The notes beneath the pieces are model-generated. The model saw nothing but the letters and a program-made list of their open reading frames with translations. It did not search any database and had not been told where the DNA came from. The position numbers were made by a program, and so were the translations under genes. From RBG-16-34-14 sp963727535 (GTDB lineage Bacteria; Bacteroidota; Ignavibacteria; Ignavibacteriales; Ignavibacteriaceae): a stretch of DNA of 64,000 bases. The DNA is taken from assembly GCA_963727535.1 (NCBI GenBank), contig CAVSGR010000001.1, positions 930,001-994,000 of the forward strand, in the 5' to 3' direction. Shown here one piece after another: positions 1-9,058 of the stretch. Position 1 is the stretch's first letter. Every line of letters begins with the position of its first letter.

Positions 1-299
1 AAGTTACAACTAAATATTTTACTATTCCTATTATTATCAAATATCAAGTCCGCAATTATGGAATACCTATTTCTTTTTAGGCCATGCCTGAGTTCCTATT
101 TATGTTATCTCAGATTAAGATGCGGAGATTACAAATTTATTACCGTACCTCCTTGGTTTGATTTAAGAAATACAAATTTCAACCAAATAGTTGATTACGG
201 GCACAATGGGTTCGAAATGATATAGGTTTTTAATTTCGAATATTGGCACCTGGAGAAACGCTGGTTTAATGTTTTTGGTCGGATACGAATTCTAATTAT
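1..299. other. No gene recognised
   Basis: AT-rich stretch downstream of the antiporter gene. I see no open frame of useful length, no RNA gene, and no clear terminator or repeat in it. It may contain the decayed edge of a gene lying outside the window, but nothing supports a specific call. Confidence 0.5.
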
Positions 300-2186
300 T
301 TAGCAACTCATTCCGTCTTCAGTCTTCTTCCCAATAAAAAATAAAATCCCTGTAAGAATTGCAGCAATTATTAATATTGAAAGATAAGGAGACAAACCAA
401 AAGCAGTTGGAATATCTCCGATAAGCATACAAACAACAGCTACAACAACAGCATAAGGCAATTGAGTTCTTACATGTTCAATGTGATCGCATCCCGAAGC
501 CATTGAGCTTAGAATAGTTGTATCGGAAATAGGCGAACAATGATCGCCGAAGACAGAACCGGCGAGAACAGAGCTAATCACTCCAACTAAAATTAAGGAT
601 TGATCCGCTGGCTGAAAATGATGAATGTTACAAACTCCGCTTGATAAAGGTATAACTATCGGCATCATAATAGCCATTGTTCCAAAACTCGTTCCAGTTG
701 AAAAGCTTGTTAGAGCACACACAAGAAAAACCAGCACAGGCAAAAACCGCGGGTTGACTGAATCACTTAGAAGGCCGACTATGTAATCAGCAGTTTTCAT
801 ATCCTGAGTAACTGTCCCAATTCCCCATGCAAGTGTTAAAATAATTACTGCTAAAAGCATTGCCTTTAGACCGACAAACCATGCATCGACAGCTTCATTC
901 ACAGTCATAATTTTCTGAAATACAATCATAATTCCCGCAACAAGACAAGCAGAAAAACTCGACCACAAAAGTGCAGAATATGAATCTGAGTTTCCAATAA
1001 TATCTCTTAAACTATAATCAGTTATTCCTTTATCGTGCAAAGCAGAAATGCCTGTAAACACCAAGCCAATAATTGTTACAATAATTAAAACTACAATCGG
1101 AATAATTCCGTTGTACCACCTTGCCTTTTCTTTATTACCAAGAATACCGTAAGCATCTTCAAAATCTGATGCAACAGTAGCTCCATCTCTATTTAGTTTG
1201 TTTTCTTTAATAGCTCTTCTTTCAGCAGTATGCATTGCTCCAAAATCTCTTTGTAAATATGAAGTAAGAAATACAAAGATGAGCATCATTATAGGATAAA
1301 ATCTGAACGGTATAGTTTGAATAAAAATATCATAAGCATTTGCCGAAGAACCGATTGTGCTTAGTCCATCACCAATCAAACTAACTTCAAATCCAATCCA
1401 GCTACTTATTAAGAAGATACTCGAAACCGGGGCAGAGGTTGCATCGACTATAAAAGAAAGCTTTTCTCTAGAAATTTTCATTCTATCGGTAACAGGTTTC
1501 ATAAGATTGCCGACAATCAGAGCGTTGGAATAATCATCAAAGAAAATTATTATTCCCGAAAGCCACGTAGCCAGCAAAGCCGATCTTCTCGTCTTGGCAA
1601 CTTTTGTGATAACGTTTGCTATTCCCTGTACTCCCCCGCTTTTTGAAATCAGTCCTATCATTCCGCCAAAGAGAAGTGTGAAAACTATAATCTGGACATG
1701 TGACTGATCACTTATTGCATTTATAATATAAGTGTCGACAACTCTCAGAATTGCTATTCCTATATTGTAATCAAAAACAAAAACTGCCCCCACAAAAATT
1801 CCAATTAAAAGAGATATAATAACCTGTCTTAAAAGAAGAGCTAAAACAATTGCTATTAATGGCGGTAAGATGCTAAGTATTCCGGGAATAACTCTAATTT
1901 CTGCTTTTGGTAAATTAACTCCTTCATATCTTACAGAAAAATTTCCTGTTTGGGATAAGGTTAGCGAAGTGTCTACCGTTCCTTTATGTACATTTACAGA
2001 GATTGCTTTTATGTAGTTCTCATCCTCAAAAATTACTTTTATAGTTTTAACAGAATCAGGAAGTTCCTGCGCTTCTATAGAAAATTTAACATTCTGAAGT
2101 GCTAAACGAGGCACTTTTACTGTTTGAGAAAAGCTAAATTCCGGCAGCAGAAAAAATAAAATGAATAAGAAAAATATTTTCTTCAA
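300..2186 (-). CDS. NhaC-family Na+/H+ antiporter with periplasmic N-terminal extension
   Basis: A 628-residue inner-membrane transporter of the NhaC/ArsB-like antiporter family, expected to exchange Na+ for H+ or a carboxylate. Residues 1-20 look like a cleavable signal peptide (ending FSFSQ). Residues about 21-105 form a hydrophilic beta-rich segment, and the multispan region starts near residue 107 (ILSILPPLIAIVLALLLRQ). Family hallmarks are visible: GGMIGLISKSGG in the first half, FFDDYSNALIVGN, STGTSFGTMAIMMPI and GDHCSPISDTTILSS in the second. Typical NhaC proteins are about 450-530 residues, so the extra exported domain is the odd feature. The gene is divergent from the lipoprotein gene to its right and appears monocistronic. 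The transport family is clear from motifs; substrate is inference. Confidence 0.88.
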   Translation of the reverse strand: MKKIFFLFILFFLLPEFSFSQTVKVPRLALQNVKFSIEAQELPDSVKTIKVIFEDENYIKAISVNVHKGTVDTSLTLSQTGNFSVRYEGVNLPKAEIRVIPGILSILPPLIAIVLALLLRQVIISLLIGIFVGAVFVFDYNIGIAILRVVDTYIINAISDQSHVQIIVFTLLFGGMIGLISKSGGVQGIANVITKVAKTRRSALLATWLSGIIIFFDDYSNALIVGNLMKPVTDRMKISREKLSFIVDATSAPVSSIFLISSWIGFEVSLIGDGLSTIGSSANAYDIFIQTIPFRFYPIMMLIFVFLTSYLQRDFGAMHTAERRAIKENKLNRDGATVASDFEDAYGILGNKEKARWYNGIIPIVVLIIVTIIGLVFTGISALHDKGITDYSLRDIIGNSDSYSALLWSSFSACLVAGIMIVFQKIMTVNEAVDAWFVGLKAMLLAVIILTLAWGIGTVTQDMKTADYIVGLLSDSVNPRFLPVLVFLVCALTSFSTGTSFGTMAIMMPIVIPLSSGVCNIHHFQPADQSLILVGVISSVLAGSVFGDHCSPISDTTILSSMASGCDHIEHVRTQLPYAVVVAVVCMLIGDIPTAFGLSPYLSILIIAAILTGILFFIGKKTEDGMSC

Positions 2187-2292
2187 AAATTTTTATTCTT
2201 TTTGTAGATAAGATGATAGGAAATATAATCTCTTAGTTAAAAAAAACAAAAATAAAATACTATATTGTGATACATTCTCTGAAGATATTTTA

Positions 2293-3030
2293 ATGAAATT
2301 CTTAACAGCAATAACTTTGGTATTCATATTTTACGGCTGCCAGCCTGTAAAGGATAACCCCCTGCCGGAAAAATTTAATGCTGCCAAAATAAAAAACCTT
2401 ATTATGCAGGCAATCGATAAAGATTCAACTGCAAACAATAAACTTTCAAATCTTGTCGATTTACATATAGATACAAATAAATATAACTCTGTTGTGGTTG
2501 ATAGTCTTACTACAAATAAAAATACGTTGTACTTTGTTATAATGGAAAACGAAAATCCTTTATATAACAGGTTCGCAGTTTACAACCCCAATCTTACACC
2601 GTTATTAAATGATAAATCTCTCAACGGAAATATTTCTTACAAAACAATAAAAGCAGCCGGGAAAGATTTCATTGAGATAGATGAATCTTATCTTTCAAAG
2701 GATACTTTATTATTAAATAGAATCTCTCTTTACTCAATTGATTCAGCAGGAGTTGCTCTTTCATTCAGAACTAATACAAAATTTTCCGAACCAGGTAACA
2801 ACTTTACTCAGGATTTGACAGAAATTTCGGATACTTTGATTCAAACAAAAATAAGTGGTCCTAAAAAATCTAAAATGAATGGAATGACAGATAATTTTAT
2901 TTTTGATTCATCAACAGGGAAATATTCATCATCACAAAATCTATTTGATCAATTCATAAAAAAAGAAATTGAAAACTTCAATCATCAACCTGTAAAGGAT
3001 CAAATAGCCGATACTCTTAAAACTGACTAA
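2293..3030 (+). CDS. Hypothetical lipoprotein
   Basis: A 245-residue protein whose N-terminus has a hydrophobic stretch ending in the lipobox-like FYGC, with Cys16 as the likely lipidated residue. It is therefore probably anchored to a membrane facing the periplasm. The rest is polar and beta-rich, with no motif I recognise. It is the first of three closely spaced + strand genes (9 bases to the next), followed by a small alpha/beta protein and a SixA phosphatase, so co-transcription is likely. Function unknown. Confidence 0.7.
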   Translation: MKFLTAITLVFIFYGCQPVKDNPLPEKFNAAKIKNLIMQAIDKDSTANNKLSNLVDLHIDTNKYNSVVVDSLTTNKNTLYFVIMENENPLYNRFAVYNPNLTPLLNDKSLNGNISYKTIKAAGKDFIEIDESYLSKDTLLLNRISLYSIDSAGVALSFRTNTKFSEPGNNFTQDLTEISDTLIQTKISGPKKSKMNGMTDNFIFDSSTGKYSSSQNLFDQFIKKEIENFNHQPVKDQIADTLKTD

Positions 3031-3039
3031 TAAAAACTT

Positions 3040-3333
3040 ATGTACAAGCTTTTACTCTTCCTCAAAAAGACCGACAATAAAGAAATCAATAATCTTTTTA
3101 CAGACTATACCTTAAAATATCTTTCTGAATTAAGCGGTGAAGAAGTTAAAGCCGCTGATGTAGAAAGTAATCTCTTGCTGGATGAAAAATATAGTAAGTT
3201 TTGCGAAGTAACTGTCTCATCAAAAGAAGAATGGGATGCAAAAATGAATTCCGGGGCTGGTAAAGAACTTAACAAACACTTAATGAATTTACATCAACAT
3301 GTTTCCGTAATTTTTGTTAATTATCCTGACTAA
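3040..3333 (+). CDS. Small hypothetical protein, possibly dimeric alpha/beta barrel
   Basis: 97 residues, soluble, no signal peptide. The opening MYKLLLFLKKTD and the closing HVSVIFVNYPD flank a helical centre, a pattern like EthD/dimeric alpha-beta barrel proteins. That resemblance is only by eye. It lies 9 bases after the lipoprotein gene and 2 bases before sixA, so it is probably translated from the same message. Function unknown. Confidence 0.6.
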   Translation: MYKLLLFLKKTDNKEINNLFTDYTLKYLSELSGEEVKAADVESNLLLDEKYSKFCEVTVSSKEEWDAKMNSGAGKELNKHLMNLHQHVSVIFVNYPD

Positions 3334-3335
3334 AA

Positions 3336-3815
3336 ATGAATCTATATTTAATCCGGCATGGTGATGCTGAAAAATTATCCCTTTCGAAAACAGATTTTGA
3401 CAGAGAGTTAACTTCCAAGGGTAGAGAACTAACTAAAAAATCAGCCGAAGCTTTAAAAAAGATTGTTAAACCTTTCGATGTAATTGCTTCTTCACCTCTC
3501 ACACGCGCAGTTCAAACTGCAGAAATTGTTGCTAATGTTTTTGATTATTCCAAAGAAATAATTACCGATAAAAAAATAACTGCCGGGAGCAGCCCTGAGG
3601 ACCTGATCGACTTTATAAGATCAATTAATGTTGAAAATATTGCGGTGGTGGGACATGAACCCGATATGTCGAATTATGTTTCTGCTTTAACATCATCTTC
3701 GGGAGTGTATCTGGAATTTAAAAAAGGTGCCGTGGCAAAAGTAAATTTTGAAGGAAAGGTCAGGATGGCAAGCGGGACACTTGAATTTTTAATTCCGCCA
3801 AAAGTGTTTGAATAA
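3336..3815 (+). CDS. sixA: SixA-type phosphohistidine phosphatase
   Basis: 159-residue member of the histidine phosphatase (phosphoglycerate-mutase-like) superfamily. The catalytic RHG signature is at residues 7-9 (LIRHGDAE), with His8 the expected phospho-acceptor, and the second active-site His is in VVGHEPDMS. Length and the ASSPLTRAVQTAEIV segment match SixA, which removes phosphate from histidine phosphotransfer domains. Start is ATG two bases after the preceding stop. The target phosphoprotein here cannot be deduced. Confidence 0.85.
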   Translation: MNLYLIRHGDAEKLSLSKTDFDRELTSKGRELTKKSAEALKKIVKPFDVIASSPLTRAVQTAEIVANVFDYSKEIITDKKITAGSSPEDLIDFIRSINVENIAVVGHEPDMSNYVSALTSSSGVYLEFKKGAVAKVNFEGKVRMASGTLEFLIPPKVFE

Positions 3816-3820
3816 AAAAA

Positions 3821-3911
<91 letters not shown>

Positions 3912-3914
3912 TCT

Positions 3915-3935
3915 GTGAATATTAAAAATATTCAC
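3915..3935. repeat. Short perfect inverted repeat next to the SRP RNA
   Basis: GTGAATATT, three A, then AATATTCAC form a 9-bp stem. On the minus strand it lies just before the SRP RNA 5' end. It has no T-tract on either side, so it is not a canonical terminator; it could be an operator or chance. Confidence 0.4.
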
Positions 3936-4113
3936 GGCTATTGTAGGGGGAGCAAAAATGATAAAAATTATTGACTATATCAAGTATTTTGAAAAAAATA
4001 GGTATTTTCGTTTACACTGTTATTCTTTGTGAAATTATATTATTTTAAATTTTAACTGAACGAATTAATCCGAAGTGAAACTTTCTTTCTAAAAAAAAAT
4101 CAGGAGTATAGCA

Positions 4114-6003
4114 ATGGCAGACAAAAAATTAAGCGGTGAGGTTTTCTATCCGACTGACGAAGTAGTAAAATATGCTAATGCTAAATGTGATGCACTTTAT
4201 GAATCCGCGGCAAAAGATCTTGAAGGTTTCTGGGCAAAAGAAGCCGAGAACTTACACTGGTTTAAGAAATGGGACAAGGTAATCGATGACTCGAAGAAAC
4301 CGTTCTATAAATGGTTTACCGGTGCAAAAACAAACATTGCTTATAATTGCCTCGATGTTCATGTAGAAACTTTTCGACGTAACAAGCTTGCAATTATCTG
4401 GGAAGGTGAGAATGGAGATTTCAAAGCTTTGTCTTACTTTGCCCTTAAGCGCGAGACGTGTAAGTTCGCAAATGTTTTGAAAAGCTTAGGAGTTAAGAAA
4501 GGCGACAGAGTTACAATTTATATGGGAAGAATTCCTGAGATTGCAATTGCAATGCTTGCGTGTGCACGAATCGGGGCAATTCACTCGGTCGTTTATGGAG
4601 GTTTTTCTGTTGAAGCTTTACATGAAAGACTCGAGGATAGCCAGTCAAAAGTTTTAATTGTTGCAGACGGTGCTTATCAAAGAGGAAAGATCGTTGAGCT
4701 TAAGAAAATTGCCGATGAAGCTTTACAACGTGCCGCAACTGTAGAAAGTGTTTTGGTTGTAAAAAGAACTGGTCACCAGATTAATATGGAACAGGGACGC
4801 GACATGTGGTACCATGAACTGATGTCTCTTCCAATTGCTTCCAACAATTCTGCTGTAGAAGAAGTAGATGCAGAAGATCCATTATTCATGCTTTATACTT
4901 CAGGCACGACCGGAAAGCCGAAAGCAATTCTTCATACACACGGCGGTTACATGGTTGGAACTTATTCGACTCTAAAATATGTGTTTGATATTCATGAAGA
5001 AGACAGGTACTGGTGTGCAGCTGATCCCGGCTGGATAACAGGACACAGCTATATAGTTTACGGTCCGTTGCTCAACGGAGCCACATCATTTATATATGAG
5101 GGTGCTCCAACTTTTCCATTTCCAAATCGCTGGTGGCAAATGATTGAGAAATATGGAATAAATATTCTTTATACTGCTCCTACTGCAATAAGAGGCTTTA
5201 TGAGATATGGTGAAGCATGGCCAAACCGTAATGATCTTTCTTCATTAAGATTACTTGGAAGCGTGGGAGAACCAATTAATCCTGAGGCATGGAGATGGTA
5301 TTACCGTGTTATCGGAAAAGAAAAATGCCAGATTATGGACACTTGGTGGCAGACTGAGACCGGCATGTTCATGATTACACCAATGCCATGCACACCACTG
5401 AAACCAGGCTCCGGCACAAAACCTTTTCCCGGCGTAATTGCAGATGTTGTTGATGAAAACGGTAATTCAGTAAAGCCGAACGATGAAGGTTATCTTGTGA
5501 TAAAAACTCCCTGGCCTGCTATGGTAAGAACAATTTATAATGATCCCGACAGATATGTAAATCAATATTGGAGCAAATACCCGGGAATGTATATGACAGG
5601 CGATTCTGCTCGCAAAGATGAAGATGGATATTTTTGGGTAATTGGTAGAGTGGATGATGTAATAAAAGTTTCCGGCTACAGGCTTGGTACCGCTGAGATT
5701 GAAAGTGCTTTAGTGAGTCATCCTTCTGTTGCGGAAGCCGCGGCAATTGGACTTCCACATGAAATAAAAGGCAATGCAATTCATGCTTATGTTATTTTGA
5801 AAGCTGGAATAGCCGGAAGCGATACTCTTATTGAAGAATTAAGACAGCATGTAGGACATGAAGTTGGACCTATTGCAAAGCCTGAAAAAATAGAAATAGT
5901 TGATTCGCTTCCCAAAACAAGAAGCGGAAAAATTATGAGGAGAGTTCTAAAAGCAAAAGCTCTTGGACAAGATCCGGGTAATTTATCAACCTTGGAAGAA
6001 TAA
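4114..6003 (+). CDS. acs: Acetyl-CoA synthetase (AMP-forming)
   Basis: 629 residues, near the usual 630-650. It activates acetate to acetyl-CoA through acetyl-AMP in the cytoplasm. The adenylate-forming signature LYTSGTTGKPKAILHTHGG lies near residue 263, the WWQTETG motif near residue 411, and the C-terminal catalytic lysine is in RSGKIMRRVLKA near residue 610. A ribosome-binding site AGGAG precedes ATG by 9 bases. A strong terminator follows, so it is likely its own unit upstream of the citrate/isocitrate block. No frame problem is seen. Confidence 0.96.
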   Translation: MADKKLSGEVFYPTDEVVKYANAKCDALYESAAKDLEGFWAKEAENLHWFKKWDKVIDDSKKPFYKWFTGAKTNIAYNCLDVHVETFRRNKLAIIWEGENGDFKALSYFALKRETCKFANVLKSLGVKKGDRVTIYMGRIPEIAIAMLACARIGAIHSVVYGGFSVEALHERLEDSQSKVLIVADGAYQRGKIVELKKIADEALQRAATVESVLVVKRTGHQINMEQGRDMWYHELMSLPIASNNSAVEEVDAEDPLFMLYTSGTTGKPKAILHTHGGYMVGTYSTLKYVFDIHEEDRYWCAADPGWITGHSYIVYGPLLNGATSFIYEGAPTFPFPNRWWQMIEKYGINILYTAPTAIRGFMRYGEAWPNRNDLSSLRLLGSVGEPINPEAWRWYYRVIGKEKCQIMDTWWQTETGMFMITPMPCTPLKPGSGTKPFPGVIADVVDENGNSVKPNDEGYLVIKTPWPAMVRTIYNDPDRYVNQYWSKYPGMYMTGDSARKDEDGYFWVIGRVDDVIKVSGYRLGTAEIESALVSHPSVAEAAAIGLPHEIKGNAIHAYVILKAGIAGSDTLIEELRQHVGHEVGPIAKPEKIEIVDSLPKTRSGKIMRRVLKAKALGQDPGNLSTLEE

Positions 6004-6020
6004 AGAAAAATAAATATATA

Positions 6021-6054
6021 AAGGTGTCTTGAATTTTCTCAGGGCACCTTTTTT
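6021..6054 (+). terminator. Rho-independent terminator after acs
   Basis: AAGGTGTC pairs with GGCACCTT (8 bp with one G-T pair) around a 14-base loop and is followed by a run of T. It sits 18 bases after the acs stop. Confidence 0.85.
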
Positions 6055-6065
6055 AATATCCTCCT

Positions 6066-7079
6066 ATGAATCATCTTAACTCTGCTAAAAAACCAGCTCC
6101 ATTAAACAGGTCACTATCATTATCTCCCTCTGAGGTTTCAAAATTAAAAAAGGAGCTTGTAACCATAAAAAAAGATGTGTATAAACAGGACCTTAATAAT
6201 AAAATTATAAATGGAAATTTATTTAAAGTTTTAGATCATCTGCCAAATAATTTTATTGATCTTTTGTTTATTGATCCTCCATATAATCTTCACAAAAAAT
6301 TTAACCTTACAAAGTTTAAAGAAATGAATGACAGCGAGTATGAAGAATGGCTAAACTCATGGCTTTCTAAAATTGTAAGACTGCTTAAATCAAACGCTTC
6401 AATTTATATTTGTTCTGATTGGAAATCATCAAACGCAGTTTATAATGTCGCTAAGAAATATTTTAAGATTCAAAACAGAATTACATGGGAAAGAGAAAAA
6501 GGAAGAGGGGCAAAATCGAACTGGAAAAATTGTACTGAAGATATCTGGTTTTGCACAGTTTCAGACAATTATACTTTCAACTTAGATGATATAAAAATTA
6601 AGCGGAAAGTTATTGCTCCCTATCGAACTAAAGACGGCAAACCAAAAGACTGGGAAGAAAATGGAAAAAATAATTTCAGGATAACACATCCTTCAAATAT
6701 ATGGACAGACATTACTGTTCCTTTTTGGTCAATGCCCGAGAATACAGAACATCCTACACAAAAGCCGGAAAAGCTTCTTGCAAAAATAATTCTTGCAAGC
6801 TCGAATAAAGGAGACTTTGTCTTCGATCCTTTTGCCGGTTCAGGAACAACTTTAGTTACAGCAAAAAAACTCGGAAGAAATTTTTCGGGAATAGAACTAG
6901 ATGAATACTATTGCTGCCTTGCAGCTAAAAGACTAGAGATAGCAGACAAAGATCAAGCTATCCAGGGTTACAGTGATGGTGTTTTCTGGGAGAGGAACAC
7001 TTTCCAAATTGCTAAGAATGGAAGAAATTCTCGATCGAATGCTGATCAGACTGAGGGTGAAAAAGCAAAAACAAGATGA
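6066..7079 (+). CDS. Beta-class DNA adenine methyltransferase (YhdJ-like)
   Basis: 337-residue site-specific DNA methyltransferase. The catalytic motif IV DPPYN is near residue 70 and the SAM-binding motif FDPFAGSGTT near residue 257, so the order IV then I marks the beta class. The segment EHPTQKPEKLLAKIILASSN closely resembles the orphan E. coli enzyme YhdJ. No restriction enzyme is adjacent, so it may act in gene regulation or mismatch marking; target sequence unknown. The C-terminal 20 residues are atypical. Another frame gives a plausible charged tail (MEEILDRMLIRLRVKK) ending at 7086, so a late frameshift near 7015 is possible. Confidence 0.88.
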   Translation: MNHLNSAKKPAPLNRSLSLSPSEVSKLKKELVTIKKDVYKQDLNNKIINGNLFKVLDHLPNNFIDLLFIDPPYNLHKKFNLTKFKEMNDSEYEEWLNSWLSKIVRLLKSNASIYICSDWKSSNAVYNVAKKYFKIQNRITWEREKGRGAKSNWKNCTEDIWFCTVSDNYTFNLDDIKIKRKVIAPYRTKDGKPKDWEENGKNNFRITHPSNIWTDITVPFWSMPENTEHPTQKPEKLLAKIILASSNKGDFVFDPFAGSGTTLVTAKKLGRNFSGIELDEYYCCLAAKRLEIADKDQAIQGYSDGVFWERNTFQIAKNGRNSRSNADQTEGEKAKTR

Positions 7080-7180
7080 AAATTAAGAATAGAAACCAAT
7101 CCTAAGTTGTTCTTGCTTACCTTAACCCTTTTCCATAATTTTTGATATGATATTTTATACACTTTTTAGTGTGGAATTTT

Positions 7181-8361
7181 ATGAATAGAACTATAGTTGC
7201 AATGCCCGGAGATGGTATTGGCAAAACTGTCCTTCCTGAAGCAATTCGTATATTAAACTCAGTTAGTTTTAGTGCTGAATATATTTATGCAGATATAGGT
7301 TGGGACTTCTGGTGCAATGAAGGAAATGCTTTACCACAAAGAACAATTGATCTTTTAAAAAACATAAGATAGGATTATTTGGTGCAATAACAAGCAAACC
7401 TAAAGATGCCGCTGCAAAAGAACTTGATCCTTCCTTAAGAGATAAAGGTTATGTTTACTTTAGTCCTATTGTTGGATTGAGACAATATTTTAATCTTGAT
7501 ATTTGTATTCGACCATGCCAATCATTTAAGGGAAATTCATTAAACTTTATAAGAAGAAGTAACAACGGGTTTGAAGAGCCAATTGTTAATGCAGTTATCT
7601 TCAGACAAAATACTGAAGGCTTGTATGCAGGAGTTGAATGGACAAACCCGCCTAAAGTTGTTAGAGACGCTTTCGAAACTCATCCCAAAATGAAAGCTTT
7701 CAAAGATATAGCGAGTGAAGATTTGGCAATCTCAACAAGAATTGTTTCCAGAAATGCATGCAGAAGAATTATACGTGAAGCTTTTGAATATGCTAAGAAA
7801 TTTGGATATACAAATGTAACAGTTTGTGAAAAGCCGAATGTTTTGAGAGAAACTTCCGGGATGATGTATAATGAAGCCAAAATAATTGCGAGAGATTATC
7901 CTGGAATTCAGTTGTGGGATACAAACATTGACGCACAAATGATGTGGCTTACAAAAAATCCTGAGATATATGGAGTTCTGGTTGCAGAGAATATGTTTGG
8001 TGATATTATTAGCGATGGTTTTGCAGGTTTAGTTGGTGGATTAGGTTTTGCCTGCTCCGCAAATATCGGGAAAGATGTTGCTGTTTTTGAACCGACTCAT
8101 GGCTCAGCTCCAAAATACCAGGAATTAAATCCTTCAATTGTAAATCCTATTGCTATGATTTTGAGTTCTTGTATGATGCTCGATCATTTAGGTGAAAATG
8201 AAAAAGCAAATAGAATCAGGAATGCAATAGCAAAAGTTATTGAGGAAGGAAAAGTTAAAACTTACGATATGCTGAAGTTAAAAGGTGGTCCCGATGTTTT
8301 TAAGAATGGTGCATGTACAACTCAGCAAATGACGGATGAGATAATAAGAAAAATTGCTTAA
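7181..8361 (+). CDS. Isocitrate/isopropylmalate-family dehydrogenase (frameshifted)
   Basis: NAD(P)-dependent beta-decarboxylating dehydrogenase, about 393 residues when joined. The N-terminal part opens with MNRTIVAMPGDGIG. After the break come FRQNTEGLYAGVEW, VTVCEKPNVLRETSG, VAENMFGDIISDGFAG and VFEPTHGSAPKYQ, the substrate and cofactor motifs of the family. The frame changes by -1 at 7353-7363 (T4 A6 C); one extra A restores LLKKHKIGLFGAITSKP. Isocitrate is the likely substrate because aconitase and citrate lyase genes follow, but homoisocitrate is an alternative. The start is taken as ATG 7181 rather than the upstream GTG, to match the family N-terminus. Confidence 0.85.
7353..7363 (+). 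other. Homopolymer / slippery-like site at the dehydrogenase frame break
   Basis: The string TTTTAAAAAAC contains two overlapping heptamers of -1 frameshift type in the right phase (T_TTA_AAA and A_AAA_AAC), seven bases before the TAG stop. Either a lost A in the sequence or programmed -1 slippage would explain the break; loss of an A is the simpler reading. Confidence 0.5.
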
Positions 8362-8374
8362 TTTTTAATTCTCT

Positions 8375-8409
8375 AATTGTTCATTCAACAATTTAGCAAT
8401 GAAACAATT
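8375..8409. repeat. Intergenic imperfect palindrome (ATTGTT/AACAAT family)
   Basis: AATTGTTCATT pairs with AATGAAACAATT across the loop CAACAATTTAGC (one bulge). The words ACAATTTAGCAATGARACAAT recur at the right flank of the second four-helix-bundle gene (about 15030-15050), so this looks like a gene-less member of the same repeat family. Confidence 0.6.
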
Positions 8410-8468
8410 TAACAATTCTATAAAAAAATAAGAATAAAACATTCGTATAATATTTATCTGGATGTGAT

Positions 8469-9002
8469 ATGAAAGAACAAGTTTTAAAAATCTGGCCTGA
8501 AATTAATTGGATAAAAAATGAAAAGCTGAGAGAGAAAGTTTTAAACTGCTGGACTTATGCAATTGAAAACAGTGTTTTAACACCAGAAGATCTTGAAGTA
8601 ATTCCTTTCTCACTTTTAATTAGAGATTGCAAAATATCTTTTATGAACCATAAGCGTACAGCCGTTCAGCTTTCCGTGGATATTGCAAAAAGGATGAAAG
8701 AGAATTTCGGAGATGAAATAAAAATTGATATGGATATACTTATTGCGGGAGCAATACTTATTGATGTTGGAAAATTAATCGAATATGATAAAGTTGATGG
8801 GAAACTTACAACGAGCAAAGCCGGACACCTGCTTCGTCATCCTTTCAGTGGTGTTGCAATTGCAGATCGCTTCGGTTTACCCCCCGAAGTGCAGCATATA
8901 ATTGCTTATCATGCAAAAGAAGGGGACCTGGCAAAAAGAAGTGTTGAAGCAATAATTGTTCATCATGCAGATTTTGTGAGTTTTGATCCGTTCAAAGCGT
9001 GA
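8469..9002 (+). CDS. HD-domain-like protein with altered metal motif
   Basis: 177 residues resembling small HDIG-type phosphohydrolases. The family pattern is present: His in FMNHKRTAVQLSV near residue 60, then ILIAGAILIDVGKLIEYD near residue 97, RHPFSG near 122, AYHAKEGD near 143 and HHADFVSFDP at the C-terminus. The key HD dipeptide reads Ile-Asp in ILIDVGK, so one metal ligand is missing unless this is an error. Substrate unknown. The end abuts repetitive flanking sequence of the next gene, so the extreme C-terminus could have been altered. Confidence 0.72.
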   Translation: MKEQVLKIWPEINWIKNEKLREKVLNCWTYAIENSVLTPEDLEVIPFSLLIRDCKISFMNHKRTAVQLSVDIAKRMKENFGDEIKIDMDILIAGAILIDVGKLIEYDKVDGKLTTSKAGHLLRHPFSGVAIADRFGLPPEVQHIIAYHAKEGDLAKRSVEAIIVHHADFVSFDPFKA

Positions 9003-9047
9003 AACGTAAAGAGAAACGAGAAACGATAGACGATAAATGGAAAACGA
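9003..9047. repeat. Left flank of four-helix-bundle unit (purine-rich words)
   Basis: Degenerate tandem words of the type AAACGAGA and AGACGATA. Their reverse complement is echoed by the pyrimidine-rich stretch at 9429-9470, so the two enclose the four-helix-bundle gene as imperfect inverted repeats. Confidence 0.5.
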
Positions 9048-9058
9048 GATTATATTAT

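Noticed and set aside
3040..3333. Antibiotic biosynthesis monooxygenase
   Set aside because: The barrel-like pattern is visible but no specific catalytic residues or context support an enzyme name.
3915..3935. Terminator beside the SRP RNA
   Set aside because: Stem of A/T-rich bases without T-tract on either strand in the right place.
7477..8361. Second half of the dehydrogenase as a separate gene starting at TTG
   Set aside because: The residues before the TTG continue the family sequence in the same frame back to the break, so it is one gene with a frame change.
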